Assembly: GCA_034231615.1 (NCBI GenBank)
Contig: CM067306.1
Location: forward strand, 48,020,594 to 48,084,593
DNA from: Meghimatium bilineatum
Lineage: Eukaryota > Mollusca > Gastropoda > Stylommatophora > Philomycidae
Length of the DNA: 64,000 nucleotides
Direction of reading: 5' to 3'
Shown here one piece after another: positions 32,785-44,314 of the stretch (its first letter is position 1; each line of letters starts with the position of its first letter). The position numbers and the translations under genes are program-made. Under the pieces are notes generated by a model. That model searched no databases. It had not been told where the DNA came from and worked only from the letters and a program-made list of their open reading frames with translations.

Positions 32785-33120
32785 TATTCAAGTGAGTCTT
32801 GTGACACATGTTTGGTCTCCACATGAGTTTTGTAACATATGTATGGTCTCCAAGTGAGTCTTGTGACAAATGTTTGGTCTCCAAGTGAGTCTTGTGATAA
32901 ATGTTTGGTCTCCAAGTGAGTCTTCTGAAATATGTTTGATCTCCAAGTGAGTCTTGTAACAAATGTCTGGTCTCCAATTGTGTCTTCTGACATATGTTTG
33001 GTCTCCAAGTAAGTCATGTGACAAATGTTTGGTTTCCTAATTAATCTTCTGACAAATGTTTGATCTCCAAGTTACTTTTGTAACAAATGTTTGGTCTCCA
33101 AGTTAGTCTTGTGACAAATA
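32785..33120. repeat. 31-bp minisatellite, about 10 copies
   Basis: Unit tttggtctccaagtgagtct plus tgtgacaaatg. Divergence rises toward the right end. Open frames on the minus strand are artefacts of the repeat. Confidence 0.95.
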
Positions 33121-33369
33121 TAATTCCCGAGGAATGCTGTGGTGATTTCCCGGTATTTACTCTAATAAGAATATGTTCTGTGCGTGTTAAAAGACAAAAT
33201 ATAGTTGCCATAGATGTGGTAGAGTGATATAATTGTCATATTTTTGAGTTATTTAATTTTAAACCCCACTTATTTGTTCAATTTTCAAGTGTTTTGACTT
33301 GTTAAAGATTGGTAGCAATTGTGATGAAATCTATAGATGTCCAGACTGAAAAGTCATCTGTGTGCAGCT

Positions 33370-33640
33370 TTTCAAGAAGTTGTAATGTCATTTATTTGGA
33401 TTGGAAAGAAGATTGATGTGTGTACGCTTCCTTGGGGGAACTCCTTCTTCACCTTAAGTAGAATACTATGCTGAGATGATTGTCTAATTGTAACTTTTCT
33501 GTTTTTTTTATTTAGTAGATTTCTAATCCAAGATAACATATCGTGAGTGACTCTTGTGTTAAGCATTTTTAGTATTAGGCGTGCCACATTATATCAGAAG
33601 CTTTTAATAAGTCGAAAAATATTTACTAAGAATATACTGG
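33370..33640 (-). pseudogene. LINE reverse-transcriptase palm fragment
   Basis: Minus-strand: DLLKASDIMWHA (motif A region, normally xDxxKAFDxVxH), then LILKMLNTRVTHDMLSWIRN and EFPQGSVHTSIFFPIQINDI (motif B region, usually GVPQGSVLSPxLFxIYINDI). About 90 codons survive. It belongs to a different LINE type from the RTE-like copies. Confidence 0.75.
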
Positions 33641-33950
33641 TACTATTAATAATGGTTGTCCATCGCAGGTAATTATGAAATCAGTTCTAGATTTGTATTT
33701 TGCATCTCTCTTGTTGCTTGAGAAGATGACAGAAAATTCAATTTATGAAATTTCTCTACCACTATTGGAACACGTACCTTCAGATATGGAGACATGTGTG
33801 TTTGTTATTCTGTCCTTTCTGACATTACGTTTTCTCTTCTCTTTGCCACTGAGATTTGATTTTTCAGAAGGATGCGCATACCTGTGCTAGTGTTTCAGTG
33901 TTATATTAGGCAATTCTGATAAAGGATTCACAATACGTGATGATGACAAC
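33641..33950. other. No recognised feature
   Basis: A 71-codon frame at 33675 is hydrophobic but matches nothing recognisable. Confidence 0.35.
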
Positions 33951-33954
33951 AACA

Positions 33955-34030
33955 GACAACAACAACAACAATTACTACTACTACAACTACTACTACTACT
34001 ACTACTACTACAACTACTACTACTACTACA

Positions 34031-34073
<43 letters not shown>

Positions 34074-34165
34074 TTATTTCTACTAAAACTATTGATACCA
34101 CTACCTCTGCACCTATTATTATTACTACTACTTCTACTACTACTACTACAATCTACAATTATTAT
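33955..34165. repeat. CAA and TAC triplet tract
   Basis: (CAA)n at 33953-33970 passes into (TAC)n with acaac interruptions, in the same strand sense as the 11.6-18.7 kb domain. Confidence 0.95.
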
Positions 34166-34235
34166 TAATATTACAGATATCACTAATAAAATTATTGCTC
34201 CAAAATGTCAGGTACTACAATAATGACATTCAGTG

Positions 34236-34236
<1 letters not shown>

Positions 34237-34324
<88 letters not shown>
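34237..34324. repeat. (AT)n microsatellite, about 44 units
   Basis: Perfect alternating tract of about 88 bp. Confidence 0.97.
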
Positions 34325-34326
<2 letters not shown>

Positions 34327-34329
34327 ATG

Positions 34330-35420
34330 TTTGTTTTATTTCTGTACTTGGATATAAATACACCGTGATACTGAATGTATGTAATCACAATTTATCAATA
34401 TGTCTGTTTCAAATTTAAAAGGTTTTTTCTTTTCAAAAACAGCAAGGCAATTGTTTCTTGTTTCGTCATCGAATTTGTCGAATGCCTATTTTCTTCTCAA
34501 TAGTTATTCCTTCAACAGCTTCTGTCAGATATAAACGATTTTAGGTTAATTTTGAGCAGAACTTTGCATGATTAATTTCTGCTTTCCTTGTATACGAGAC
34601 CAGGTTCTTAATCCGAGTCCTGAGTCGATTATATGCAATCCTATGGGTTAATCGATCATAATCATTTGAAAGTGACGCTTTGTGAGTTATTCGGAGATAT
34701 TCACTGGTAACTTTATGTCTACTTTGCATCGACAGCCTTTGAAATTCATGCGAGTCAAACAGCCTTACTTTTGAAAGATGATCACCGTTGAGTCCACATG
34801 ACTGTATAAATTGACGAGAGACTTCCTTTAGCCATCAATTTGCTATGTTCCTCTCGGGTTACTACATTGAGTAAAGCAATTGATGCAGTTTCATGTTTGT
34901 GCGCTGTGTGCGCATTATAGCGATGGTGTTTCTAAGTGAATAGTTAGTTGATAACTCACGACCTTTCTCTCTTTTAGAGCACACGGTCAGATGACCAGAA
35001 CACGTTCAGAGACTATAGAAACCCTTGTCTCTCGTCGATGGCAGTCATGTGGACTCACGGGAATCATCCTTCTGAAGTTATGTTATTTTACTTTTCCCGT
35101 GGTTTGTGATTGCTTTTGACACAAAGTCATTAATGGGCATCATGGAAGAAAATTCTAGGCAATTCATAGGACGTGTTAGCTAAGTCGGGATCTAGATCAT
35201 TGGCGGGGTAGAAGACCCACCAACATGATTAGTTAGGACCCCATTCATTACATTTTTTATTATTGTTTGATTTCGGTTGGTCACTATTTATATGCTTCAT
35301 TTCCAATCGCCTCGATTCGTCGTGCCAATGGTTTCAAATGAGTTCCAACAAGAGAGTGAGGTTGACTCACAACTTGCACAACTCCTCCTCACTTTAATTA
35401 CAATCACCAGTGCAAGTCAT
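34330..35420. other. Long stretch without recognised feature
   Basis: About 1.1 kb of apparently single-copy sequence. A 62-codon minus-strand frame at 34541-34729 is basic and helical (RLTHRIAYNRLRTRIKNLVS) but not assignable. The phrase tcactatttatat at 35281 resembles the edge of family C/G copies. Confidence 0.4.
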
Positions 35421-35429
35421 TTTCACATC

Positions 35430-35573
35430 GACGAAAACGAGAAATGCAGCAGTTCAACAGCGGAGAGTAGCTAGAAAGTTACAGATAGAACAAAATCCAT
35501 CTACAGTGGTTATTCCATGCCTGAACTGTCTAAGAACATTTGCAGCTCGAATAGGGGTTATGAGCCATTTCAT
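35430..35573 (+). pseudogene. LINE C-terminal zinc-finger relic
   Basis: Plus-strand frame with AVQQRRVARKLQIEQNPST and CLNCLRTFAARIGVMSHF: the C-x2-C...SH-type finger that ends many LINE proteins (compare CQFCKRTFCARIGLASHLKTH at 38600-38660). It runs directly into atcatcatcatc, which is also the tail of a minus-strand LINE next door. Confidence 0.65.
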
Positions 35574-36075
35574 CATCATCATCAAGTGCCGTGCGGAATG
35601 GCGTTGGCGATCATATTTCTTCATGTACATTGATCTCCCATATATGACATCATCTCTGTTGGTGTCGTCAATCGAAGCCATTTAGTCAAACTGTCCCATA
35701 TCTATTCTCTGGGTCTTTCCCTTGATATTTTGTCTTTTATCTTTCCTGTTGTCACTATATTCTCAATGCCTCCTCTTCTCATTATGTGCCCAATAAATGT
35801 TGACTGTCTTTTTCTTATATTATCAATAAAGCATCTTTTCAGATCCATCCTTCTAAGACATTCTTCATTAGTAATCTTTGCTGTTCAAGGAATGCGTAAC
35901 ATTCTTCGAATAAACCACGTTTTCGCTGCCTCCAATGAGTTTTGTAATCTTTTATGTATTGTCCATGATTGACTTCCACTGGTTCAATGTAGCATTTGAG
36001 AGCACGTTTTCTAGTATCCATCGATATGGACTTGTTGCATAGGATATTTTTCATTTTATGGAATGCTGTAGAAAT
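35574..36075 (-). pseudogene. RTE-like LINE relic
   Basis: Minus-strand 3' end at the shared atcatcatcatcaagtgccgt, the same terminal sequence as the intact-frame LINE at 4580. Inside, MKNILCNKSISMDTRKRALK and CYIEPV correspond to the usual MxxILTNRxISxxTRxRxLKCYVxP region. Frames are broken in several places. Confidence 0.65.
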
Positions 36076-36545
36076 ATATATGCAGGAATATGATTTTCCT
36101 TGGGAAGTACGACAGTGGTTTCCCGTTGCCTTCTGTCGGTTTACAACAATTACCCATTTACAAACTCATAATCAAGAACATAATTCTAGCTGAATTTTCA
36201 AATAGTGAATTTAACAAATAGTCATCATCATCATGTGATGGACGAACACACATTTATATACTTGAAGTCACCTTGGCTACTTTTGGCATGCGGTTCCACG
36301 TAAGAAAATAGTGACCAACCGAAAACCAAACAATGATCAAAGAACTAACGAAACTTAATTAATTATGCTGTAAGGTCTTTATTGGAGATAGATATGGCAG
36401 GATATACCACTGTTATCATCATCATGATCGCTATTTTAGTTTTCAATTTTGAACTTATCGCATCAGATTCTGTTAGTTTCCATGACGCCCCCTCCCCCAT
36501 TTTCCTTCATGGAACCTTTACAAATGTTTTCAACTTTCATTAATT
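36076..36545. other. No recognised feature
   Basis: Contains atcatcatcat blocks at 36222 and 36416 that could be old LINE tails; nothing else supported. Confidence 0.35.
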
Positions 36546-36550
36546 CATTT

Positions 36551-36830
36551 TCATTTTGCGCTGAATTTAGCGCAAAGGGCAGAGATAAGAACTCTCCAAT
36601 TTTGTCTGTGCAAAGCTATTCTGTGCAGTTCCTGAATAGTATGAATATTGATTGTTTTACTTTCTCTAAGTATTGTTCTTCTGAGTGTTTCTTTTGTTCT
36701 ACCAATGGCTCTTTGGCCTGTAGGTATCCATTCAAGAGATTGCTGGTGTGTTATTGGTGTATTTTTAACTTTATTCATCGCTTATTTTTATTTAACGCCA
36801 TTTTAGATTTTAGATAGCTACCTTTCCGTT
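36551..36830 (-). pseudogene. LINE C-terminal relic
   Basis: SLEWIPTGQRAIGRTKETLR, then RTILRESKTIN and NWRVLISALC. This is the W-x-P-x-G-x-R-x-x-GR-x-K-x-TWRR ... W-R-x-x-x-x-ALC tail of LINE reverse transcriptases. Confidence 0.7.
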
Positions 36831-36837
36831 CCCCTTC

Positions 36838-36965
36838 TAAACATAATTCGTTTGTGTTATGTGATGCTGCTGTTGTGTAATTCTTGCACACTGTTGTGAC
36901 CCATATTCATACACTCTTTGATGGTTGTTCTGCATAGTGTTTCTCTTGGTCTTCCTTCTTTCATG
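36838..36965 (-). pseudogene. Second copy of the same LINE C-terminal tail
   Basis: KEGRPRETLCRTTIKECMNM followed by GHNSVQELHNS parallels GRTKETLRRTILRES...TIQELHRIA of the neighbouring relic, in the same orientation. Two 3' ends of one LINE type therefore lie in tandem, and the 29-bp array begins at this copy's upstream edge. Confidence 0.6.
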
Positions 36966-37548
36966 GCGATTGATCGCAATATTCCCATACATAACCATTG
37001 GTCGCAATATCTCCCATACATAACCATTGGTCGCAATATCTCCCATACATAACCATTGGTCGCAATATCTCCCATACATAACCATTGGTCGCAATATCTC
37101 CCATACATAACCATTGGTCGCAATATCCCCCATACATAACCATTGGTCGCAATATCTCCCATACATAACGATTGGTCGCAATATCTCCCATACATAACCA
37201 TTGGTCGCAATATCTCCCATACATAACCATTGGTCGCAATATCTCCCATACATAACCATTGGTCGCAATATCTCCCATACATAACCATTGGTCGCAATAT
37301 CCCCCATACATGGCGATTGGTCGCAATATCTCCCATACATAACGATTGGTCGCAATATCTCCCATACATAACCATTGGTCGCAATATCTCCCATACATAA
37401 CCATTGGTCGCAATATCTCCCATACATAACGATTGGTCGCAATATCTCCAATACATAACGATTGGTCGCAATATCTCCCATACATAACGATTGGTCGCAA
37501 TATCTCCCATACATAACGATTGGTCGCAATATTCCCATAATAGTACAC
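36963..37548. repeat. 29-bp minisatellite, about 20 copies
   Basis: Unit taaccattggtcgcaatatc plus tcccataca, with period 29. Since 29 is not a multiple of three, all three frames of one strand stay open through it and give overlapping spurious proteins with MGDIATNGYVWEILRP-type repeats. Confidence 0.96.
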
Positions 37549-38425
37549 GGATCTCCCCTATGCTCATCTTTGATTTATCCCTCGGTATTACGAGAATCTC
37601 ACATTTAGGCAACAGAGCATGAAATACGGTCTGAAATTTCTAGTCTTGTTGTACCACTCATTTTTCCTCGTCTGCAGTTTATTTGAAACATCAGAAGACA
37701 ATTTATCTCCTGCAAATTTGACAAGACAACTTCTCACATGTGTGTCCCAGTGTCTTGTTTTGGTCCCGGAAAATCCCCTTTTCTCCAAAAAAAGTGAGCA
37801 TAGCATCATAGACTGGGAGTGATCAGTTTCAAATTTTGATATGATATGTCAGTTTCAATAACATTTCCCAGAAATTGTATTCCCAAAAATAATGGAATAA
37901 TTCTAAGAGTCTAAAAAGCGCAAATTTTTTGCAATTGTATTTTCTTAGCATTCAAATTATTATCTAATGGAAAGGATGATTTAATGATACGCAAAATGCT
38001 GATTTAATAAGAAAACGATGATTTAATGGAAATATCAATTTCTTTTTGAATAAAAAAAACCGATTAATTTTTTTTTAAAAAGGAACACCTGTTAAGAGAA
38101 AGGATGATATGTGAAATGCTTTTTGTTAAAGAAAAAAATAATTATATTCTTTTTTTCCGTGTATTTTTTGTTCCAGATTAAGACATATATTCGAAACGGT
38201 GTCTTTACTGAATATTATTTTTACTGAATATGTCTTTACTGTTTATTAATGAATATATAAATTAACATAGTGGAAACACTTTGAAGACAAATGTCTTCAT
38301 CTGTGAGTCAACGGTAGTTTTATTTGTTTCTTGAAGTTTCTTTTAAAATGCTTTTCTTAAATTTATCTTTTCCATACTCACAAAATAACACTGTAATTTC
38401 TTCATCCTCCTTGTTACCCAGCCGA
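37549..38425. other. AT-rich stretch, no gene supported
   Basis: Dominated by A/T runs from 37900 on. A pair of about 70-codon frames at 37588-37822 (both strands) match nothing recognised. Confidence 0.4.
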
Positions 38426-38429
38426 AGTC

Positions 38430-38518
38430 AAACGTGGAAGTGTTTAGGAAATAGAACACTGCTTACTAGAACACACAAGGCAATTGCTGGAAAATGTATG
38501 GGAAATAGAGCACGGCAT
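38430..38518. repeat. 53-bp minisatellite, left part
   Basis: gtttaggaaatagaacactg, then cttactagaacacac, then aattgctggaaaatgt: the unit seen at 39184-39245 and 40025-40300. Cut off at 38518 by a LINE insertion. Confidence 0.85.
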
Positions 38519-39173
38519 GATGTTCGTCCGTCGTGATCGACGATGACCAAAAACTCAACCATAATAATAATAACAATAAATAATAAAATAATAAAGTTAA
38601 TAGTGCGTTTTTAAATGACTAGCAAGTCCAATGCGCGCACAAAATGTTCTTTTACAGAATTGACAACAATAGAAGGTATCTGTGTGAGGTTGAGATGTTT
38701 TTTCTTTTCTACGTGTCCGCTTCTGCCTTGCAGTTTCTTGTCTGAATTCTTCTGCCGCTAGTGCTCCCGTTCTAATGCTGTAACGCCATGCTGTTCTATC
38801 CTGAGCGAGGCTCTCCCAAGCGCCTACGTCAATGTTAAGATGTTTCAAGGATGACTTGAGCGTGTCTTTGAAACGCTTTTTCTGTCCACCAGCTTTTCGA
38901 AATCCTGCCTTGAGTTCTCCATAATATATTTGTTTTGGCAAACGCGAGTTCTCCATACGCACAAGATGGCCTGTAGCGTGCCTGCGCCTTCATAAGTATT
39001 GTGTGGATGCTTATTGAGGTTGATTTTTCCAAGACCTCGTAGTCTGGTACTTTGTCCCACCAATGGATGTTTAGTAATTTACGTAGGCAGGTAAGATGGA
39101 AATGATTTAACTTTCTTGCATGTCTAGCATACACTGTCCACGTTTCGCAAGCGTATAGTAAGGTTGGTATAAC
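38519..39173 (-). mobile_element. 5'-truncated LINE in a minisatellite, 10-bp target duplication
   Basis: agcacggcat is present at 38509-38518 and again at 39174-39183, and the 53-bp unit continues on either side. The minus-strand 3' end carries an AT-rich (ttattatt) stretch then gtcatcgtcgatcacgacgg. Truncation plus an exact duplication show insertion by target-primed reverse transcription. Confidence 0.87.
38597..39173 (-). pseudogene. LINE reverse-transcriptase C-terminal part with zinc finger
   Basis: In order: VIPTLLYACETWTVYARHAR, CLRKLLNIHWWDKVPDYEVL, then after one frame change near 38960, RMENSRLPKQIYYGELKAG, the QKKRFKDTLKSSLKHLNID block and a C-terminal finger CQFCKRTFCARIGLASHLKTH (C2H2). 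This is the C-terminal half of a LINE ORF2 of the zinc-finger-tailed type. One frame change and no palm motifs, so inactive. Confidence 0.85.
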
Positions 39174-39247
39174 AGCACGGCATACTAGATCATACAACAT
39201 CAATTACTGGAAAATGTTCAGCAAATAAAACACTGCCTACTAGAACA
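39174..39247. repeat. 53-bp minisatellite, middle part
   Basis: One to one and a half units between two LINE insertions: attactggaaaatgttcagc plus aaataaaacactgcctactagaaca. Confidence 0.85.
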
Positions 39248-40015
39248 TGTCATTTGACGCATTCTTTCCAGAACGTAGTCTTTCTTATGAATCTCCTGAA
39301 ATACGCGCGGTCTCTGACAAGTTGTCTCGTCTAACGACATGTGCATGCATTCCTGAATATCTCTTGTCCAGCGGCGTCTTGGTCAACCTTTGCTCCTTCT
39401 GTCATCTATCGTCCCTTCCGACAACACATTTTTCATGCCATCATCTCTCTTCACATGGACGAAAAAATCTAACTTACTTCTGAATCTGGTATTTAGAAGC
39501 CAGCCTTCTTTGATGTTGATGTGTTTTAACACGTCTTGCTTGATCAACCTTGCTGACCATATTATTCTCACCACTATGGTATTCTAAGGACTCTTCTATA
39601 GCACTTCTATAGCCTTTATATTTCGAAATCCTATATTCTCTTGTCTGTAGTTTTATTTATTGCCCATGTTTTGCAGCCGTAGGTCGCCACTGGAAACACA
39701 CATGTACGTAACAAACATACCCTAGTTTCCGTGTGTGCACCGTGCCACATATTTTCAGTTGTTCTAAATAGGAAATCACTATTGCGGCTCTCCTCCTGAT
39801 CTCGACTGCGTAGTCTCCTACACTGTTTATATTAGTTCCTCGATATTCGAAATTTGTCACTTCTTTTAAAACATTATTATCAATATTAATTCTAGATCTT
39901 GTTCTGACTTTGTCGGTCGTCATTACTTTTGTCTTTTTCATATTTAGAAACAAATTGTGTTGTTCGCTTCAGCCTTTTGTTGATTTTATTATAGTAAGTC
40001 TTTCTCATTTGATGT
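39248..40015 (-). pseudogene. RTE-like LINE relic in the same minisatellite
   Basis: Minus-strand: LNMKKTKVMTTDKVRTRSRI, FEYRGTNINSVGDYAVEIRR, then RIIWSARLIKQDVLKHINIK and a GMKNVLSEGTIDDRRSKG block. Order and residues match the C-terminal half of an RTE-like reverse transcriptase, in several frames. Array units lie on both sides (39184-39245 and from 40025), so this is a second insertion into the array. I could not find an exact target duplication. Confidence 0.78.
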
Positions 40016-40019
40016 TAAT

Positions 40020-40300
40020 AGACTGTGTCGAAATTACTGGAAAATGTTTAGAAAATAAAACAATGCCTACTAGAAAACACAACCTAACTACTGGAAAAAT
40101 TTTAGGAAATAGAACACTGCCTACTAGAACACACAACGAAACTACTGGAAAGTGTTTAGGAAAAAGAGTACGGCATACTAGATCAAACAACAGCAATTAC
40201 TGGAAAATGTGTACGAATAGAACACTGCCTAATAGGACACACAACGCAGCTACTGGAAAATGTTTAGGAAATAGAGCACTTCCTACTAGATATTCGTGTT
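40020..40300. repeat. 53-bp minisatellite, right part, about 5 copies
   Basis: Unit tactggaaaatgtttaggaa plus atagaacactgcctactagaacacacaacgaaa. Directly followed by a different 40-bp array. Confidence 0.9.
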
Positions 40301-40309
40301 AAGAGAGAT

Positions 40310-41236
40310 ATCGGTATAGAAACTCCAGTACATATTCAGCACGTAATTACACAGTATAGAAACTCCACCATATGTTCAGCACGTAATTACACAGTATAGA
40401 AACTCCAGCACATATTCAGCACGTAACTACACAGTATAGAAACTCCAACACATATTGAGCACGTAATTACACAGTATAGAAACTCCACCATATGTTCAGC
40501 ACGTAATTACACAGTATAGAAACTCCACCATATGTTCAGCACGTAATTACACAGTATAGAAACTCCAGCACATATTCAGCACGTAACTACACAGTATAGA
40601 AACTCCAACACATATTGAGCACGTAATTACACAGTATAGAAACTCCAACATATGTTCAGCACGGGATTATATATTATAGAATCTCCAACATATGTTCAGC
40701 ACGTAATTACACAGTATAGAAACTCCAATATATGTTCAGCACGGGATTACACAGTATAGAAACTCCAACATATGTTCAGCACGTAATTACACAGTATAGA
40801 AACTCCAACACATGTTCAGCACGGGATTACACAGTATAGAAACTCCAACATATGTTCAGCACGTAATTACACAGTATAGAAACTCCAACACATGTTCAGC
40901 ACGGGATTACACAGTATAGAAACCCCAGTACATGTTGAGCACGTGATTATACATTATAGAAACTCCAACATATGTTCAGCACGTAATTACGCAGTATAGA
41001 AACTCCAACATATGTTCAGCACGGAGTATACATTATAGAAACTCCAACATATGTTCAGCACGGAGTATACATTATAGAAACTCCAACATATGTTCAGCAC
41101 GGGAGTGTACATTATAGAAACTCCAATTTATGTTCAGCACGTAATTACACAGTATAGAAACTCCAACATATGTTCAGCACGGAGTATACATTATAGAAAC
41201 TCCAACATATGTTCAGCACGGAGTATACATTATAGA
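40310..41236. repeat. 40-bp minisatellite, about 23 copies
   Basis: Unit cacgtaattacacagtatag plus aaactccaacatatgttcag. A four-unit block (for example aactccagcacatattcagc at 40401 and 40561) repeats 160 bp apart, showing higher-order duplication at the left. Later units alternate cacgtaatta and cacgggatta, and the last ones lose bases (cacggagtatac). Confidence 0.96.
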
Positions 41237-41640
41237 TCGTTTAGTACTCGCTTGTGATGAAGTCTTTACAGAACAAAATACAGTGCACATGCTATCTCCT
41301 ACTTAGAAAAGACTCTTTCAGAGACCAATTATTATTAACATTACAAGTACTTATTATGGTGAGGTACGTTTCTTTCAACCGCAGATGTTAGTCCAAGTTA
41401 GTGGTACCAGATGTTTATTGCAGAGAAAATAATGTAGGTTGTAGTTTTTAAAAATGAAAATGAAAGAAAGATGCCTAGACAGATATATAAATAGCTAGAT
41501 AGATAACTACACAGAGAGAGGGTGGGTGGGTGTGATGGAAGATATATTTTATATAGTTAAGCGAATACAAATCGAATCTTCATTCAATTTCATAACATAA
41601 TTTGTCAATTAATCTGTAAGAATGTCGGACAATCAGGCAC
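41237..41640. other. No recognised feature
   Basis: AT-rich, with an agatagat-type simple stretch near 41480-41510. Confidence 0.4.
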
Positions 41641-41644
41641 TACA

Positions 41645-42395
41645 ATGTTAGGCACATAGACATACCACTCGGACCTTCACACAAAAAAAAAACCACTGAA
41701 AATTTTCAAACACAAATTCGAAGAGACGCGATTCAGAAAGAAATGTCTCGGGGAAAAAAACAACAACAAAAAACAAGCAAGGCAGATATACACAGTACAG
41801 ACTAAAGCAATTCTTGCAGAAAATAACTCGGACAAACGCACATAGGGCAGAAATATTTGGAAAAACAAAAGAATCCAGAGACACACAATCCAGAGTCACA
41901 AAATTCGTATACAAACAGAAATATTCTAATACAACTCAGACTGACAAAATATGGACACACAAATGCATATTTAAACGTAATTCATATTAACAAAATATTG
42001 ACACAAGACAGGACAGATAGATACAGTTCATACGGAAACACTTTGGACACAAGAACCTGAGATACACAATATAGACTGAAGCAATTGGGACAGAAAATAA
42101 CGTAGAAAACCACAAATCTGTCAGAAATATGTGGGCATAAAAGAATCCAGACAGACGCAATTCATATTGACAAACTACGGACACAAAAAAGCACAGACAG
42201 ACATAACCCCGATTGACAGAATTCGGATAAAAAAGCGCATTCAGATTGACAAGATTTGGATACAAAAAGCAAGTTCAGACACGATTGAAAGTGACAAAAT
42301 ACGGACATAAAAAGCACATTTAAACACAATTCAGATTCACAAAATGTGGGCACAAACAAATTCGTATATATAAAACTCTCCAGACAAAATTCCAA
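41645..42395. repeat. Old degenerate tandem repeat, about 40-50 bp unit
   Basis: Phrases such as cagaaataattcggacacaa, attcagattgacaaaatatgg and gacacaaaaagcacattcag recur more than ten times with heavy decay. A piece at 42028-42077 matches the reverse complement of 45672-45725, so a copy of this old array lies inverted 3.6 kb away. Cysteine-rich minus-strand frames here are by-products. Confidence 0.75.
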
Positions 42396-42574
42396 TCATC
42401 TGCTTCAGGCTAGCTATTTGTCTCCGTAAATTACGAAGTAGAAATGTCGCTCAAAGAACATGTTTGACAAATCAAAGATGACATATCGGAACTTTTGTCG
42501 TGTCCGGAGGCGGTAAATTGCAAGTTGAACATCGTGTTTTTTTTTCAGGTCGTGAAACAGAATCTGTCATGGCA

Positions 42575-42997
42575 TCTACCTTCATTATTTCTACCTCTAA
42601 TATAGAGTGTGTATTTCTACCTCTAATATAGAGTTTATATTTCTACCTCTAATATAGAGTGTGTATTTCTACCTCTAATATAGAGTTTGTATTTCTACCT
42701 CTAATATAGAGTTTATATTTTTACCTCTAATATAGAGTTTGTATTTCTACCTCTAATATAGATTTTATATTTCTACCTCTAATATAGGGTGTGTATTTCT
42801 ACCTCTAATATAGAGTTTGTATTTCTACCTCTAATATAGAGTGTATATTTCTACCTCTAATATAGAGTTTGTATTTCTACCTCTAATATAGATTTTATAT
42901 TTCTACCTCTAATATAGGGTGTGTATTTCTACCTCTAATATAGAGTTTGTATTTCTACCTCTAATATAGAGTTTATATTTCTACCTCTAATATAGAT
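42575..42997. repeat. 26-bp minisatellite, about 16 copies
   Basis: Unit atttctacctctaatataga plus gtttgt. Variants gtgtgt, gtttat and gattttat recur in order (…gattttat, gggtgtgt, gagtttgt… at about 42765 and 42890), suggesting block duplication. Confidence 0.95.
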
Positions 42998-43194
42998 CTC
43001 AAACAAAATAAAAATGACATTTCGAAGCAAATAATCAATCAAATGTCACGCGTGGGCGAACAAGCAGCAGGAAGGTCACGAAGCAGGAACTGAAACACAG
43101 AACCAGAAATTGATTACGGTACAGATTTCTCTAGGTTATTAGGGTATTACAACTGGTCACACCACATGGATGAGTTTTATTTATCCGTACGTTT

Positions 43195-44300
43195 CATTGG
43201 TAGGTGACACAAAGTAAACGTAGTGACCAACTAGAAAATCGAATCAGTCTAGGTTCCCAAACTATTTTTAGCCACCGCCCACTTTGTGTAGAAGAAGATC
43301 TAAAGATCGACAACAAAAATACAAAAGGTAGCAGACAACATATCAGCCTGACAGAGAAATGGATGGTAAAGATCAATGCTGAAACGTCCATCAACATCAC
43401 CTTTCGCACTCTCATATCAGGGGATCAAGCCGGGGAGATATAACCTGGAAATGTAAGTATCGAAATATTAGAGGCACTGGTGTACTTGGATACCACACTA
43501 TATAAGAGACTAACATGGAGACCTCACATTTAGAAAATAACAGGAATGCAAGAAAGAAACTGACCATACTGAGGAATTTGGCAGGAGCAAGCTTGAAGGG
43601 TGGAGACGAAGGATTGTGAGACGCAATCCGACAACCTTAAAGAAGTTATAAACATGTGCAATAAGACCATTACTAGAATACGAATAAACAACATACACTT
43701 CAGCAGCAAATTCGAAGATACAAGCTCTGGAGAAGGCATACAATCAAGCACTTCGCCATATCACAGGTGCCATGAAAGACCTCTTCCATAAATGAAATGG
43801 GACAAAATACAGCAATCACCTGCCCATACAGGCAGGACATTAAGACCATGATCCATGCAGGGAAGTACACGACTATGTCAGCACAACCAATGACGACCAG
43901 ATTTTGTGGTGCAGCCAGTAGAATACAGAAGAAACGCAGATACTAATACTAAATTATACCAAACAAAATACTAAACAGAGAATAAAAGGAAGAACTGCCA
44001 TTTATAGCAAAAGAAATTACACCAACACTTTTCTCAGTTAAGTGGAAGCAATATCAAAATCTTACTATCAGAACCACCATAAACAGCAGCTACACTTATC
44101 AAAGAACTGAATAGTACCCAACAGAAAACAATAGTATGCAACATGATTACTCCATGATTACTCCAGATATATACTCCAGTAAAGATAAAAGTATTTACCG
44201 ATGGATCAGTAACCAGAGCTGTGAAGAATGGAGGTGCTAGAGTTCACATAAAATACCCGGAAAAAGAAAATGTATCTCCATGTTCATAAACTGAAATCTT
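43195..44300 (+). pseudogene. LINE relic with RNase H domain
   Basis: In order on the plus strand: LTEKWMVKINAETSINITF (post-palm region, usually W-x-M-x-x-N-x-x-K-T), YLDTTLYKRLTWRPHI-type blocks, RKKLTILRNLAGASLKG, and near 44195 VFTDGSVTRAVKNGGARVHI, the first block of an RNase H domain (TDGS and GGA). Many stops and shifts. The presence of RNase H separates it from the RTE-like LINEs here and suggests an I/Jockey-like clade member. Confidence 0.65.
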
Positions 44301-44314
44301 CTGCTCCAACTACA

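Noticed and set aside
33372-33587. Host gene fragment
   Set aside because: PQGSV and the KASD block identify it as LINE reverse transcriptase.
36837-37612. Three overlapping 195-251 codon frames
   Set aside because: A 29-bp unit without stops on one strand rotates through all frames, so all three stay open. Only the last 40 or so residues (a LINE tail) are meaningful.
41645-42395. Cysteine-rich secreted proteins on the minus strand (frames of 77-92 codons)
   Set aside because: They are read from a decayed tandem repeat, share the repeat's period and have no stable reading frame.
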